The position numbers and the translations under genes were made by a program. The notes beneath the pieces were generated by a model. That model ran no database searches. It was given only the letters and a program-made list of their open reading frames with translations, and had not been told where the DNA came from. Of a stretch of DNA of 64,000 nt, positions 44,730 to 54,440 are shown piece by piece; the first letter of the stretch is position 1; each line of letters begins with the position of its first letter. Origin of the DNA: Flagellimonas yonaguniensis (GTDB taxonomy: Bacteria > Bacteroidota > Bacteroidia > Flavobacteriales > Flavobacteriaceae); NCBI RefSeq assembly GCF_029193885.1, contig NZ_JARFVB010000005.1, positions 248,001-312,000 on the forward strand. Direction: 5' to 3'.

Positions 44730-45689
44730 CTAGAATTGATTCTGGTGCTCTATATTCTGATAGGCATCAATTACCTTTTTCACTAATTTGTGTCGGATTA
44801 CATCTTTATCATCCAAATAAATAATGCTGATGCCCTCCACATTTTTCAAAATAAGCAAAGCTTCCTTTAGACCTGAAATCACCCTACGTGGTAAATCGAT
44901 CTGGCCGGGGTCGCCCGTCAATAAAAACTTGGCGTTCTTTCCCATACGGGTCAGGAACATCTTCATTTGGGCATGTGTGGTGTTCTGGGCCTCATCCAAG
45001 ATAACAAAGGCATTGTCCAAGGTACGCCCACGCATAAAGGCCATTGGCGCAATTTGGATGGTGCCGTCCTCAATGTATTTTTCCAGCTTCTCTGAAGGGA
45101 TCATATCCCGCAGTGCATCGTACAAAGGTTGCATATAGGGGTCAAGCTTTTCCTTGAGGTCTCCGGGAAGAAAACCAAGGTTCTCCCCTGCCTCAACTGC
45201 CGGACGCGTAAGGATAATACGCCTCACTTGTTTTTCCTTCAAAGCTTTTACGGCCAAAGCAACACCTGTATAGGTTTTACCGGTACCCGCAGGACCAATG
45301 GCAAAGACCATATCGTCCTTTTTACAGGCATCCACCAAGCGTCTCTGATTAGCAGTCTGGGCCTTTATCAACCTACCACTGACACCGTGCACCAAAACAT
45401 CGCCACTACTGGAAGATGAAGTGTAATCTTCCTTGCTTGTACTGGTAAGCACTCGCTCGATCATGTTCTCATCGAGCTTATTGTACTTGGCAAACTGCCC
45501 TGTGAGTTCATCAAAACGCTTGTCGAACTCTTCCAAAAGTTCTTCATCGCCAAATACCTTGATTTTGTTGCCCCTCGCTACAATTTTTAGCTTTGGGAAA
45601 TATTTTTTGAGCAACTCGATATTGGAGTTTTGCTGCCCAAAAAATTCCTGGGGGCTGATTTCCGTAAGTTCAATTATTAGTTCGTTCAA
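44730..45689 (-). CDS. phoH: PhoH-family ATPase; probable TTG start
   Basis: The core has the Walker [12 protein letters not shown] and Walker [12 protein letters not shown] of PhoH, an RNA-associated ATPase with possible helicase action. Homologues begin [12 protein letters not shown], and here a TTG codon at 45689 stands just before that segment. An ATG at 45758 lies in the same frame, but a TAAGTTTG-type -7 promoter element overlaps it, so transcription should start after it. I therefore take the TTG. The product is 319 residues. Confidence 0.85.
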   Translation of the reverse strand: MNELIIELTEISPQEFFGQQNSNIELLKKYFPKLKIVARGNKIKVFGDEELLEEFDKRFDELTGQFAKYNKLDENMIERVLTSTSKEDYTSSSSSGDVLVHGVSGRLIKAQTANQRRLVDACKKDDMVFAIGPAGTGKTYTGVALAVKALKEKQVRRIILTRPAVEAGENLGFLPGDLKEKLDPYMQPLYDALRDMIPSEKLEKYIEDGTIQIAPMAFMRGRTLDNAFVILDEAQNTTHAQMKMFLTRMGKNAKFLLTGDPGQIDLPRRVISGLKEALLILKNVEGISIIYLDDKDVIRHKLVKKVIDAYQNIEHQNQF

Positions 45690-45755
45690 AAATAGTGAGG
45701 TGTTACAGTTGTTTTTGAAGAATTTTATTCTTTCTTTTTTGACTAATTTTACAAA

Positions 45756-45763
45756 CAAACTTA
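45756..45763 (-). promoter_or_regulatory. Candidate Bacteroidetes -7 promoter element for phoH
   Basis: On the minus strand this reads TAAGTTTG, matching the Bacteroidetes -7 consensus TAnnTTTG. No TTG -33 box is seen at the expected place, so it rests on the -7 element alone. Confidence 0.4.
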
Positions 45764-45808
45764 ACTAAAAATCAATTTGAACGCGGAAAAACATATCAAC
45801 AGTATTGT

Positions 45809-46639
45809 ATGCCAATCATAACCTTAACCACCGATTTTGGATACAAGGACCACTTTGTGGGGGCTGTTAAAGGGGCAATACTGAGCAACCTCCCCGATAT
45901 TAGCGTTGTTGATATTTCGCACGCCATCAGTCCTTTCAATATTCAGGAATGTGCCTATATCCTTAGAAATGCCTACCATTCGTTCCCAAAGGGAACGGTT
46001 CATATTGTTGGGGTGGATTCTGAAATTTCTCCCGAAAACGAGCATATCGTCGTTCAGGTTGATGGACATTATTTTGTAAGTGCCAATAGTGGGGTCATTT
46101 CCTTGATAACTTCCGAAGTACAACCCGAAAAAGTGGTGGAAATCAATCTGCCCAATGCAAATTCCGGTTCTTTTCCAGTACTCAACATTTTTGTTCAAGT
46201 GGCCTGCCATATTGCTCGTGGTGGTAAATTGGAGGTCATCGGTAGACCTTTCCAAAAATTACGTGAACTTCGGGATTTTGAACCGCGGATAACCAACGAG
46301 GGTAAAACCATTTCTGGCAACGTGATTTATATTGACAACTACGGGAACGTGGTCACCAATATCCAGAAAAGCCTGTTCGATGCCTATCGGAGCGGTCGTA
46401 ATTTTGAGATTATAGCTCGGACCACCAAAATAAGGCAAGTACATCAGAGCTATAACGGCATCATCAACTATAACTTGGAACGAAACCAGCGTAAAGGTCC
46501 CGGGGACGCCTTGGCCTTGTTCAATTCTGCAGGCTACATAGAACTTGCCATTTATAAAAGTGACCTGAATTCCGTTGGGGGAGCCTCCTCTCTTTTAGGA
46601 CTGAATTATAGGGATACGGTAACCATAAATTTCCTTTAA
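45809..46639 (+). CDS. SAM hydroxide adenosyltransferase (SAM hydrolase family)
   Basis: The 276-residue protein starts PIITLTTDFGYKDHFVGAVKG and has the SAM-site segments SHAISPFNIQECAYIL and YIDNYGNVVTNI. Family members split S-adenosylmethionine with water to adenosine and methionine; a few use halide. It is divergent from phoH and leads a run of tightly joined genes to gldG. Confidence 0.88.
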   Translation: MPIITLTTDFGYKDHFVGAVKGAILSNLPDISVVDISHAISPFNIQECAYILRNAYHSFPKGTVHIVGVDSEISPENEHIVVQVDGHYFVSANSGVISLITSEVQPEKVVEINLPNANSGSFPVLNIFVQVACHIARGGKLEVIGRPFQKLRELRDFEPRITNEGKTISGNVIYIDNYGNVVTNIQKSLFDAYRSGRNFEIIARTTKIRQVHQSYNGIINYNLERNQRKGPGDALALFNSAGYIELAIYKSDLNSVGGASSLLGLNYRDTVTINFL

Positions 46640-46942
46640 ATGTTGATACGCATTGTAAAACTGACTTTTAAACCCGAAAATATTGCTAGTTTTGAGCGAA
46701 TCTTTGAAGAAAGTAAAAATGGCATTCTGGCTTTTGAAGGTTGTAATATGGTAGAATTGTATCAAGATATCAATAATTCCAACATATTTTTCACCTATAG
46801 TTTTTGGGATACGGAATCACACCTGAACAATTACAGGGATTCCGATTTCTTCAAGGGGGTTTGGGGCAACACCAAAAAATTATTTGCCGATAAACCTGAA
46901 GCATGGAGTGTTCATAAAATTCAATCAACAAACCCATCTTAA
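46640..46942 (+). CDS. Antibiotic biosynthesis monooxygenase-like (ABM) domain protein
   Basis: The 100-residue ferredoxin-like domain starts LIRIVKLTFKPENIASFERIF and has FEGCNMVELYQDI and FFTYSFWDTESHLNNYRDS, as in ABM proteins. These oxygenate quinols or bind haem without cofactor; the role here is unknown. Its start joins the previous stop and its end overlaps the gldF start by one base. Confidence 0.78.
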   Translation: MLIRIVKLTFKPENIASFERIFEESKNGILAFEGCNMVELYQDINNSNIFFTYSFWDTESHLNNYRDSDFFKGVWGNTKKLFADKPEAWSVHKIQSTNPS

Positions 46943-47673
46943 TGTTCGCAATTTTTAAGAGAGAGGTACGGTCCTTTTTTACATCGCCCATCGGTTACTT
47001 GATCGTGGGATCGTTTTTACTGCTCAACGGGCTTTTTCTTTGGGTCTTCAAGGGCGAATACAACATTTTTGATTACGGCTTTGCCGATTTGAGCAACTTC
47101 TTTTTGCTGGCGCCCTGGATTTTTATCTTTTTGGTGCCTGCCATCACCATGAAAAGCTTTTCCGAAGAACGAAAAATGGGCACGCTCGAATTATTGCTGA
47201 TCAAACCTATCTCCGTTTGGAAGCTGGTCCTCGGTAAATTTTGGGGCGCATTCCTTTTGTGCGTCATCGCTGTAATTCCGACCATTGTGTATGTTTTTGC
47301 CATATCGGGATTGGGCATGGTGGAGAGCAATTATGATCTCGGCGTGGTATTGGGCTCTTACTTTGGATTGTTGTTTTTGATGGCCTGTTATACGTCCATC
47401 GGGATATTTGCTTCTACCCTTTCAGACAATCAAATCATAGCATTTTTGGTTGGGATTTTAGTCTGCTTTCTGATTTTTAATGGGTTTGATGCAGCATCTT
47501 CGCTGTTTTCAAATGGAGAAACACAGCAAACCATACAATCGCTCGGAGCAAAAGCACATTTTGATAGTATTGCTAGAGGTGTGATAGACACTAGGGATTT
47601 GGTCTACTTCATCTCGTTGACCTTGTTGTTTCTGTACCTCACTTTTCAACGTTTAAAACAATTGCCAAGATAA
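46942..47673 (+). CDS. gldF: Gliding motility ABC transporter permease GldF
   Basis: The 243-residue protein has six membrane segments of the ABC-2 permease type with EVRSFFTSPIGYLIVGSF and MKSFSEERKMGTLELLLIKPI. GldF works with GldA and GldG in an ABC transporter needed for gliding in flavobacteria. GldG follows with one base overlap. GldA is not in the window. Confidence 0.92.
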   Translation: MFAIFKREVRSFFTSPIGYLIVGSFLLLNGLFLWVFKGEYNIFDYGFADLSNFFLLAPWIFIFLVPAITMKSFSEERKMGTLELLLIKPISVWKLVLGKFWGAFLLCVIAVIPTIVYVFAISGLGMVESNYDLGVVLGSYFGLLFLMACYTSIGIFASTLSDNQIIAFLVGILVCFLIFNGFDAASSLFSNGETQQTIQSLGAKAHFDSIARGVIDTRDLVYFISLTLLFLYLTFQRLKQLPR

Positions 47674-49337
47674 TGGGAAAATTTTTTGTATCCATTTTAA
47701 AAGTGATTGTGGCCGTAGTGGCCATCAACCTACTGGCCAGTTTTTTGTACACCCGTTTTGACCTTACCGAGGATAAAAGATATACCCTTTCGGAACCTGC
47801 CGTAGCAGTAGCCCAAAAATTTGAAACACCCGTTATCGTTGATGTTTTGCTGGATGGGAACATACCCGCAGAATTCTCCAAACTCAAAACAGAGACCATT
47901 CAACTACTGGAATCCTTCGGATCCAAAAACAGCAACATCAAATATAATTTGGTGGACCCCATGGAGGATAGCGGAAATCCACAGGAAACCGTTGCCCAAT
48001 TGCAGAGCTTGGGGTTACAACCTGCCAATGTTACCGTTGAGGAAAACGGAAAGGTATCCAACGAGCTGGTATTTCCGTGGGCCATGGTCAATTACAACGA
48101 TCAGACGGTAAAAGTACCGTTGCTCAAAAATAAATTGGGTTCCACGGCAGAGGAGCGCATCAACAACTCGGTACAGCAATTGGAGTACGCCTTTGCCGAT
48201 GCCTTTACCAAGTTGAGCATTGAAGAAAAAAAGAGCATCGCCGTTATCAAAGGAAATGGTGAACTGGATGATGTTTACATAGCGGATTACCTCACTACCA
48301 TTCGAGATTACTACAACATCGGCGCTATAACTTTGGATTCTGTAGCCAGCAATCCGCAAAATGTTTTAGACCAACTAAAAAACTTTGATCTTGCCCTGAT
48401 TGCAAAACCTACCGAAGCGTTTACCGATCAGGAAAAATACGTAATGGACCAATATATGGTCCAAGGGGGAAAATCCATTTGGATGCTAGATCAGGTCAAT
48501 ATGGAAATGGATAGCATTTATGCAGGTGGTGGAGAGGCCATTGCCGTGCCCAGAGACCTTAATTTGAAAGATCTGTTCTTTAAATATGGGGTACGCATCA
48601 ATCCAGTTTTGGTCAATGATCTTTATTTCACCCAGATTGTTTTGGCCTCGGGAGAAGGGAACGATTCGCAATACAATCCCCTACCTTGGTTTTATTACCC
48701 CATGGTTTTTTCGCAGAACAACCACCCCATCAATACCAATATTGAAGCGGTACGATTACAGTTTACAAGTCCGATGGATATTTTGGAAAACGATTATCAG
48801 AAGACCATCTTGCTACAGAGTTCGCCGCTTTCCAAAACCGATGGAATTCCACGAGTGGTCAGTTTGGATATGATCAACCAACAACCAGATCAGGAAACCT
48901 ATAACAATGGTAATTTGCCTTTGGCCGTTTTGATTGAGGGGAATTTCACATCCATGTACAAGAACAGGGTAAAGCCCTTAAAACTTCAAAATACCTTGGA
49001 AGAAGGTCCCGAAAATAAGATGATCGTTATCTCGGACGGGGATGTCATCAAAAACCAATTGCGCAATGGCAGACCATTGGAATTGGGGTACGATAAATGG
49101 ACCAATAGCTTTTATGGGAACAAGGAATTCTTGGTCAACAGCACAAATTACCTCTTGGACAATACTGGGCTTATTAACATTAGAAACAAGAAAGTGGCCA
49201 TTCCGTTGTTGGATGTCAAAAAAATTGCAGAACAAAAAAACAAGTGGCAGCTTGTAAACATAGGATTTCCAGTAGTTTTAACCCTGCTGTTCGGGTTATT
49301 CTTCGGCTATTACAGAAAACGAAAGTTTACCGCTTAG
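47673..49337 (+). CDS. gldG: Gliding motility protein GldG
   Basis: The 554-residue protein has an N-terminal membrane helix (VIVAVVAINLLASFLYTRFD), a large outside domain of the DUF4350-like/ABC-accessory type, and a second helix (VVLTLLFGLFFGYY) with the basic end RKRKFTA. It is the partner of GldF in the gliding ABC transporter and the most conserved gliding gene in this window. Confidence 0.92.
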   Translation: MGKFFVSILKVIVAVVAINLLASFLYTRFDLTEDKRYTLSEPAVAVAQKFETPVIVDVLLDGNIPAEFSKLKTETIQLLESFGSKNSNIKYNLVDPMEDSGNPQETVAQLQSLGLQPANVTVEENGKVSNELVFPWAMVNYNDQTVKVPLLKNKLGSTAEERINNSVQQLEYAFADAFTKLSIEEKKSIAVIKGNGELDDVYIADYLTTIRDYYNIGAITLDSVASNPQNVLDQLKNFDLALIAKPTEAFTDQEKYVMDQYMVQGGKSIWMLDQVNMEMDSIYAGGGEAIAVPRDLNLKDLFFKYGVRINPVLVNDLYFTQIVLASGEGNDSQYNPLPWFYYPMVFSQNNHPINTNIEAVRLQFTSPMDILENDYQKTILLQSSPLSKTDGIPRVVSLDMINQQPDQETYNNGNLPLAVLIEGNFTSMYKNRVKPLKLQNTLEEGPENKMIVISDGDVIKNQLRNGRPLELGYDKWTNSFYGNKEFLVNSTNYLLDNTGLINIRNKKVAIPLLDVKKIAEQKNKWQLVNIGFPVVLTLLFGLFFGYYRKRKFTA

Positions 49338-49457
49338 ATGTTGATAAATTTGTTTCTCTGCTAAATCCATTTGGGATATATTTGTTTTTATTGATTTTAT
49401 AGGCCCATTTACAGGGGGAAATTGCCAATAAGGCAACTATACTAAAGTATTTCGTTG

Positions 49458-50576
49458 ATGAAGTTTATTGTATCCAGTACATATTTATTGAAACAGCTTC
49501 AGGTTTTGGGGGGAGTTATCAACAATAGCAACACCTTGCCCATCCTTGATAATTTTTTGTTCGACCTTAAGGAAAGTAAGTTAACGGTTTCCGCATCCGA
49601 TTTGGAAACCACCATGAGCACGGTTTTGGAAGTGGATTCCGATTCCGAAGGAACCATTGCAGTTCCCGCCCGTTTGCTTTTGGATACCCTTAAAACATTC
49701 CCTGAGCAACCGTTGACTTTTGTTGTTGAGGACAACAATACAGTGGAAATCAGTTCCAACCACGGTAAATATGCCTTGGCATACGCCGATGGGGCGGAAT
49801 TCCCAAAAGCAGTGGAAGTCTCCAACCCGAGCTCCACTACCCTATTGGGTGATATTTTGGCAACAGCCATCAACAAAACCATATTCGCTGCAGGAAATGA
49901 TGACCTTCGCCCCGTAATGAGCGGTGTGTTTTTCCAGTTCTCTCCAGAGAATTTGACTTTTGTCGCCACAGATGCGCACAAATTGGTAAAATATCAACGT
50001 CAAGATGTGACAGCTTCCGAAGTGGCGGAATTCATTATGCCGAAAAAACCGTTGACATTATTGAAAGGAATTTTGGCAGGTTCTGAATCTGAAGTGACCA
50101 TTGAGTACAACGATAGCAATGCCAAGTTTTATTTTGACAATACCGAACTGGTTTGTCGCCTGATAGATGGAAAATACCCGAACTACGAAGCAGTGATTCC
50201 AAAAGAGAATCCGAACAAACTGACGATTGCCAGAAATCAGTTCCAAAGTTCTGTGCGTAGGGTTTCCATTTTCTCCAACAAGACCACGCATCAGATACGT
50301 TTAAAAGTTGCTGGCGCAGAACTTAATATTTCCGCAGAAGATGTGGATTACAGCAATAAAGCGGAAGAAAGACTTTCATGTTCCTACCAAGGAGATGATA
50401 TGCAAATTGGTTTCAACTCCAGGTTCCTTTTGGAAATGTTGAACAATTTGTCCTCGGATGAAGTTTCCTTGGAAATGAGCTTACCGAACAGAGCAGGTAT
50501 CCTTACCCCAATCGATGGCTTGGACGAAGGCGAGCATGTAACCATGCTGGTGATGCCGGTAATGCTGAACAATTAA
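49458..50576 (+). CDS. dnaN: DNA polymerase III beta subunit (sliding clamp)
   Basis: ATG at 49458 starts MKFIVSSTYLLKQLQ; an in-frame TTG just before is not needed. The 372-residue protein has three clamp domains, with TVASDLE-type pattern SASDLETTMST in the first and FVATDAHKLVKYQ in the second. Its C-terminus LVMPVMLNN is the family end. It encircles DNA for the replicase. It lies in a chromosomal block with gldG and mnmE. Confidence 0.95.
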   Translation: MKFIVSSTYLLKQLQVLGGVINNSNTLPILDNFLFDLKESKLTVSASDLETTMSTVLEVDSDSEGTIAVPARLLLDTLKTFPEQPLTFVVEDNNTVEISSNHGKYALAYADGAEFPKAVEVSNPSSTTLLGDILATAINKTIFAAGNDDLRPVMSGVFFQFSPENLTFVATDAHKLVKYQRQDVTASEVAEFIMPKKPLTLLKGILAGSESEVTIEYNDSNAKFYFDNTELVCRLIDGKYPNYEAVIPKENPNKLTIARNQFQSSVRRVSIFSNKTTHQIRLKVAGAELNISAEDVDYSNKAEERLSCSYQGDDMQIGFNSRFLLEMLNNLSSDEVSLEMSLPNRAGILTPIDGLDEGEHVTMLVMPVMLNN

Positions 50577-50596
50577 ACTAACTATTCAACCATAGG

Positions 50597-50631
50597 GAAA
50601 GCTGGAGCACATTGTTCCAGCTTTTTGTTTT
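50597..50631 (+). terminator. Intrinsic terminator of dnaN
   Basis: AAGCTGGA and TCCAGCTT pair around a nine-base loop and are followed by TTTTGTTTTT. It lies just before the end of the converging DUF4870 gene and may serve both. Confidence 0.85.
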
Positions 50632-51017
50632 TATGATATGAACCTAATGGTCATAAAATGTGACGGGGATTCTCCGTTCGCAGCTTTGACAGCATTTACA
50701 ATGGGTAGAATAAACCCAATGATTCCTACGCCTATCAAACCCAATATACCCAAACCTAATAGTAAAATGGCAGGAATACTGATGATGATGTAAAGTATAA
50801 GGCTGATTTGAAAATTGATAATGGCTTTGCCATGCTCGTTCATACCCTCTACTCTATCTTTGGATGACAACCATATGATCAAAGGAACAATAAGGCTCCC
50901 GAAGCCTATGGCATACCCCAATAATTGGGTCAGATGTGTTACAGCCAACAAAGTGTTGTCCGTTCTAACTGTTTTTTGATTTATAACTTCCATTTTTGAT
51001 TGATTTTGATGATTCAT
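50631..51017 (-). CDS. DUF4870-family membrane protein
   Basis: I start at MNHQNQSKM (51017) because the longer frame would overlap the mnmE promoter and start. The 128-residue protein has three hydrophobic segments, with WLSSKDRVEGMNEHGKAIINFQ (split), the DUF4870 pattern, and GLGILGLIGVGIIGFILPIV. The function is unknown. Confidence 0.8.
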   Translation of the reverse strand: MNHQNQSKMEVINQKTVRTDNTLLAVTHLTQLLGYAIGFGSLIVPLIIWLSSKDRVEGMNEHGKAIINFQISLILYIIISIPAILLLGLGILGLIGVGIIGFILPIVNAVKAANGESPSHFMTIRFIS

Positions 51018-51079
51018 CTTATAAGTATACAAATCACTGAAAATGTTACAAACGTCAGCTAATTTGTACTTTTGTAGCC

Positions 51080-52450
51080 ATGTCGTACACAGATAACATT
51101 GTAGCCTTGGCAACTCCTTCTGGAACAGGCGCCATTGCGGTAATCAGGGTCTCTGGACCTGATGCCATAAATTTGGTGGATAAGTTGTTCAAATCCATTA
51201 AAGGCAAAAAATTGGCCAAACAGAAAAGCCATACCATCCATTTGGGGAATATCATTGATGGCGATAAGATTCTGGATGAGACATTGGTTTCCATTTTTAA
51301 AGGCCCGCATTCCTATACAGGCGAAAATGTGGTGGAAATTTCCTGTCACGGCTCTCCCTTTATTCAGCGACAGATTATTCAACTATTGCTAAGAAATGGG
51401 TGCCGTTTCGCCTCTGCAGGGGAATTTACGTTACGAGCTTTCCTTAACGGGAAAATGGATTTGAGTCAAGCCGAAGCAGTAGCCGACCTTATCGCCAGCG
51501 ATAGTGAAGCTGCCCACGATATTGCCATGCAGCAAATGCGTGGCGGATTCAGTAACGAAATACAGGAATTACGACAAGAGTTATTGAATTTTGCTTCACT
51601 AATTGAGTTGGAACTCGATTTTTCACAGGAAGATGTGGAATTTGCCGATAGAACCCAGTTCAACGAATTGCTTACTCGCATCAGTACGGTGCTTAAAAAA
51701 TTGATTGATTCCTTTGCGCTCGGGAATGTCATCAAAAATGGAATACCCGTCGCCATTGTGGGCCAGCCCAATGTGGGAAAATCAACCTTGCTCAATGTGT
51801 TGCTCAATGAGGAAAGAGCCATTGTAAGTGAAATCGCGGGAACCACTCGTGATACGGTCGAAGACCACATCAGTATCAAAGGCATCAATTTCAGGTTCAT
51901 CGATACCGCTGGCATTCGTGAAACGGTGGATGTAGTGGAAAAAATAGGGATTGAACGCACCTTTGACAAGATTGAAAAGGCCCGCCTCATTATTTACCTT
52001 TTTGATGGGATGGAGTTTGACAAAGCAGAGCTCGACCATATTCAAAAACGCTACCCCAATAAGCAACTGTTGCCCATTTGCAATAAAATGGACTTACTGA
52101 GCCCCGACCAGAAAGAAAAAATAAAATCAGAAATACCCGATGTCCTTTTCCTTTCTGCAAAATTTAAAGAAGGGATTCCCGAGTTGGAAGCAAAACTCCT
52201 TTCTTTGGTGGATTCAGGAGCATTGAGCGGCGATACCACCATTATTACCAATAGCCGACATTATGATGCTTTGCTCAAAGCTTTGGAGGAAATCCAAAAG
52301 GTAAAGGAAGGGTTGGACATGGAATTGTCCAGCGATTTGATGGCTATTGATATACGACAGGCGCTGTATCATTTGGGAGAAATCACGGGGAATGTCACCA
52401 CGGATGATCTCTTGGGTAATATTTTCTCCAATTTCTGCATCGGCAAATAG
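51080..52450 (+). CDS. mnmE: tRNA-modifying GTPase MnmE, 3' end used as attachment site
   Basis: The 456-residue protein makes the 5-carboxymethylaminomethyl group of U34 with MnmG. It has the N-terminal tetrahydrofolate domain, G-domain motifs GQPNVGKSTLLN, DTAGIRE and NKMD, and the C-terminal FCIGK with the catalytic Cys. The last codons (52436-52450) recur at 62851-62865, so a mobile element has inserted in the 3' end and restored the gene with its own copy of the final codons. Confidence 0.95.
   Translation: MSYTDNIVALATPSGTGAIAVIRVSGPDAINLVDKLFKSIKGKKLAKQKSHTIHLGNIIDGDKILDETLVSIFKGPHSYTGENVVEISCHGSPFIQRQIIQLLLRNGCRFASAGEFTLRAFLNGKMDLSQAEAVADLIASDSEAAHDIAMQQMRGGFSNEIQELRQELLNFASLIELELDFSQEDVEFADRTQFNELLTRISTVLKKLIDSFALGNVIKNGIPVAIVGQPNVGKSTLLNVLLNEERAIVSEIAGTTRDTVEDHISIKGINFRFIDTAGIRETVDVVEKIGIERTFDKIEKARLIIYLFDGMEFDKAELDHIQKRYPNKQLLPICNKMDLLSPDQKEKIKSEIPDVLFLSAKFKEGIPELEAKLLSLVDSGALSGDTTIITNSRHYDALLKALEEIQKVKEGLDMELSSDLMAIDIRQALYHLGEITGNVTTDDLLGNIFSNFCIGK
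52436..52450 (+). repeat. Left attachment site of the mnmE element (3' end of mnmE)
   Basis: The sequence TGCATCGGCAAATAG codes for Cys-Ile-Gly-Lys-stop. The first eight bases are identical to the site at 62851. Integration into this conserved point keeps the gene intact. Confidence 0.75.
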
Positions 52451-52556
52451 ACAGTAATTTTATTTAATTCCATTTGACTACAATTGACTGATTATCAATT
52501 AGATGTTGATAACTTTAAAACTGTTTTTTTTCGTTATAATAGCTATTTTCCTACCT

Positions 52557-52620
52557 TTTTTGTGTCTCATTTGCGTCTCGTTAATTTTTAAACCCCACGA
52601 GACACAAAAATTTGTGTCCC
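52557..52620. promoter_or_regulatory. Cluster of GTGTCTC-type motifs before the integrase
   Basis: GTGTCTC (52562), GCGTCTCG (52573), CGAGACAC (52598, reverse) and GTGTCCC (52614) occur within 60 bases, with the 12-base inverted repeat TTTTTGTGTCTC/GAGACACAAAAA. They end at the integrase start codon. They may be arm sites for the integrase or its regulator's operator. Confidence 0.55.
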
Positions 52621-53781
52621 ATGATAAAAGCACACCTAAGAAAGAAACAATTAAAATCAGGAAAGCTGAGCTTATTCATTGAATATTACAAAGGAAACCG
52701 AACACTACCTAATGGTAAAACCAAATACCTCAGGGAATACGAGTACCTAGAATTGTATTTGATTCAGAATCCCAAATCAGCTAACGAAAAGAAAAAAAAT
52801 AAGGAACAACTTGAGTTAGCTCAGCAAATCCTGGCCATTCGAAAAGCTGAAATCTATCAGGGAAAATTCAAGATACAGAACAACTCTAAAGGGAAGGCTT
52901 CCCTTCTCTCCTATTATGACCTTAAGAAGGAAGAACGCTATGAGACCAAGGGCAATTACGATAATTGGGATGCGGCTCAAAAGCATTTGGAAAAGTACTG
53001 TCCAGAACACATTACATTCAATGATATCGATGTGGATTTCATCAAAGGTTTTAGAAAATACCTGGACACAGTAGCGGTCACCAAAAGTGAGAAAAAATTA
53101 TCCCAGAATACCAAGCATACCTATTTCAACAAATTCAAGGCTTGCCTCAGGGCAGCATTCGATGAGGGATTCCTAAAAGAGAATTTAGTAAAAAAGGTCA
53201 AAGGGTTTTCCATGGCCGAATCCACTCGGGAATACCTCACTTCCCATGAGCTTCAAAACCTGGCGAGAACGGAGTGCAGGTTTCCAAAGCTTAAACGCGC
53301 TTTCCTATTCTCCGCCCTAACTGGAATCAGATGGTCAGATATCAATAAACTCAAATGGGAAGAAGTACGTGATGAAGGGACCGATCAATTGGGAAGACCT
53401 ATGTATCGTATTGTGTTCAAACAAAAAAAGACCGATGGAGTGGAATACCTATATATATCGAAACAGGCAAGAGATTTATTAGGTGAGCGTAAGAAACCCG
53501 AAGACAGGGTATTCAAAGGACTCAAGTATAGTGCCCATATGAACCTTCACCTATTGAGGTGGTGCATGCACGCGGGAATTACCAAACATATCACTTTCCA
53601 CTCCGCCAGACACACCAATGCTGTCCTTCTATTAGAAAACGGTGCGGACATATACACGGTATCCAAGCGATTGGGCCATAGGGAGATCAGGACCACTCAA
53701 ATCTATGCGAAGATCATTGATGAAAAGATGAAGCAAGCAGCGGATATGTTACCAAATTTGAATCTTGAAAAAATGGAATAG
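52621..53781 (+). CDS. Tyrosine recombinase/integrase of the mnmE element
   Basis: I take the ATG at 52621, not an earlier TTG. The 386-residue protein has Arm domain, core-binding domain and the catalytic motifs TGIRWSDINKLKW (Arg), a Lys in KQKKTDGVEY, HSARHTNAVLL (HxxR), LGHREI (His) and TQIYAKI (Tyr). It starts 170 bases from the mnmE stop, as expected for an integrase near its own attachment site. It is only distantly like the metal island's integrase. Confidence 0.9.
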   Translation: MIKAHLRKKQLKSGKLSLFIEYYKGNRTLPNGKTKYLREYEYLELYLIQNPKSANEKKKNKEQLELAQQILAIRKAEIYQGKFKIQNNSKGKASLLSYYDLKKEERYETKGNYDNWDAAQKHLEKYCPEHITFNDIDVDFIKGFRKYLDTVAVTKSEKKLSQNTKHTYFNKFKACLRAAFDEGFLKENLVKKVKGFSMAESTREYLTSHELQNLARTECRFPKLKRAFLFSALTGIRWSDINKLKWEEVRDEGTDQLGRPMYRIVFKQKKTDGVEYLYISKQARDLLGERKKPEDRVFKGLKYSAHMNLHLLRWCMHAGITKHITFHSARHTNAVLLLENGADIYTVSKRLGHREIRTTQIYAKIIDEKMKQAADMLPNLNLEKME

Positions 53782-54100
53782 CCTTCATTTATAGATTTAA
53801 GTTCCGTCCCTAAAGCCTTGGGGCAAACCTCAAATACCCAAAAATTGAATGGAGATCCCAATTATGATTGTTGATAACTCAAATTTTTCGGTACATGAAG
53901 CCATTTTATTTGTGGACCATTGAAATCATTTTTGTTCAATTGATAGCAAAGCAATACAACTCATTGAATATCTGTATTTTGTGAATATTTTCACTATTTC
54001 CCCTATGGTTTAAACTGGCATTTCTCCCTACTTTTATCAACAGAATTCTACCATAGGAAACAAAGCGCTTTGTTCATTTTGAACCTTTAAATCCGATAAA
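53782..54100. other. Intergenic region with nested inverted repeats
   Basis: This 319-base gap holds no gene I can support. It has GTGAA-TTCAC (53980-53993), CCTATGGT (54002-54009) with ACCATAGG (54050-54057), and then the palindrome described separately. They may be binding sites of the following HTH protein. Confidence 0.5.
54059..54074. promoter_or_regulatory. Perfect 16-base palindrome upstream of the HTH gene
   Basis: AACAAAGCGCTTTGTT lies 27 bases before the start codon of the excisionase-like gene. It is a good candidate for an autoregulatory operator. GTTCA and TGAAC follow it as a smaller repeat. Confidence 0.65.
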
Positions 54101-54382
54101 ATGAACAACATTGAATTAAACGAGAAACTCAACAACATTGAACGCCTTTTGCTGGGTTCAAAAAAAGTACTCACTTTTGACGAGGCCTGTGACTACACAG
54201 GTATATCAAGAAGCTATCTATACAAGCTTACCGCTGCAGGTAAAATACCCCATAGCAAGCCCAACGGAAAGTTGATCTATTTTGACATCGATCGTCTCAA
54301 CAAATGGTTGTTGAGAAATGATAGAAAATCCACCTGTGAAACCAACGACCTGGCGGTTGAATATATCCTGAGAAAGGGATAG
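54101..54382 (+). CDS. Excisionase-like HTH protein
   Basis: The 93-residue protein has a leading coiled helix (ELNEKLNNIERLL), then the HTH VLTFDEACDYTGISRSYLYKL and wing KIPHSKPNGKLIYFDIDRLNKWL (in parts), the Bacteroidetes excisionase/DNA-binding pattern. It is the first gene after the integrase and probably governs excision or replication genes that follow. Confidence 0.85.
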   Translation: MNNIELNEKLNNIERLLLGSKKVLTFDEACDYTGISRSYLYKLTAAGKIPHSKPNGKLIYFDIDRLNKWLLRNDRKSTCETNDLAVEYILRKG

Positions 54383-54440
54383 TCATGTTTCATATCAACT
54401 CATCATGCTATTTCTCCAAATAGCCAAAAAATCATTACAT

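Noticed and set aside
49345..49384. TAAATTTG and TATATTTG as dnaN promoter boxes
   Set aside because: Neither has a -33 TTG at the right distance, and such words are common in AT-rich DNA.
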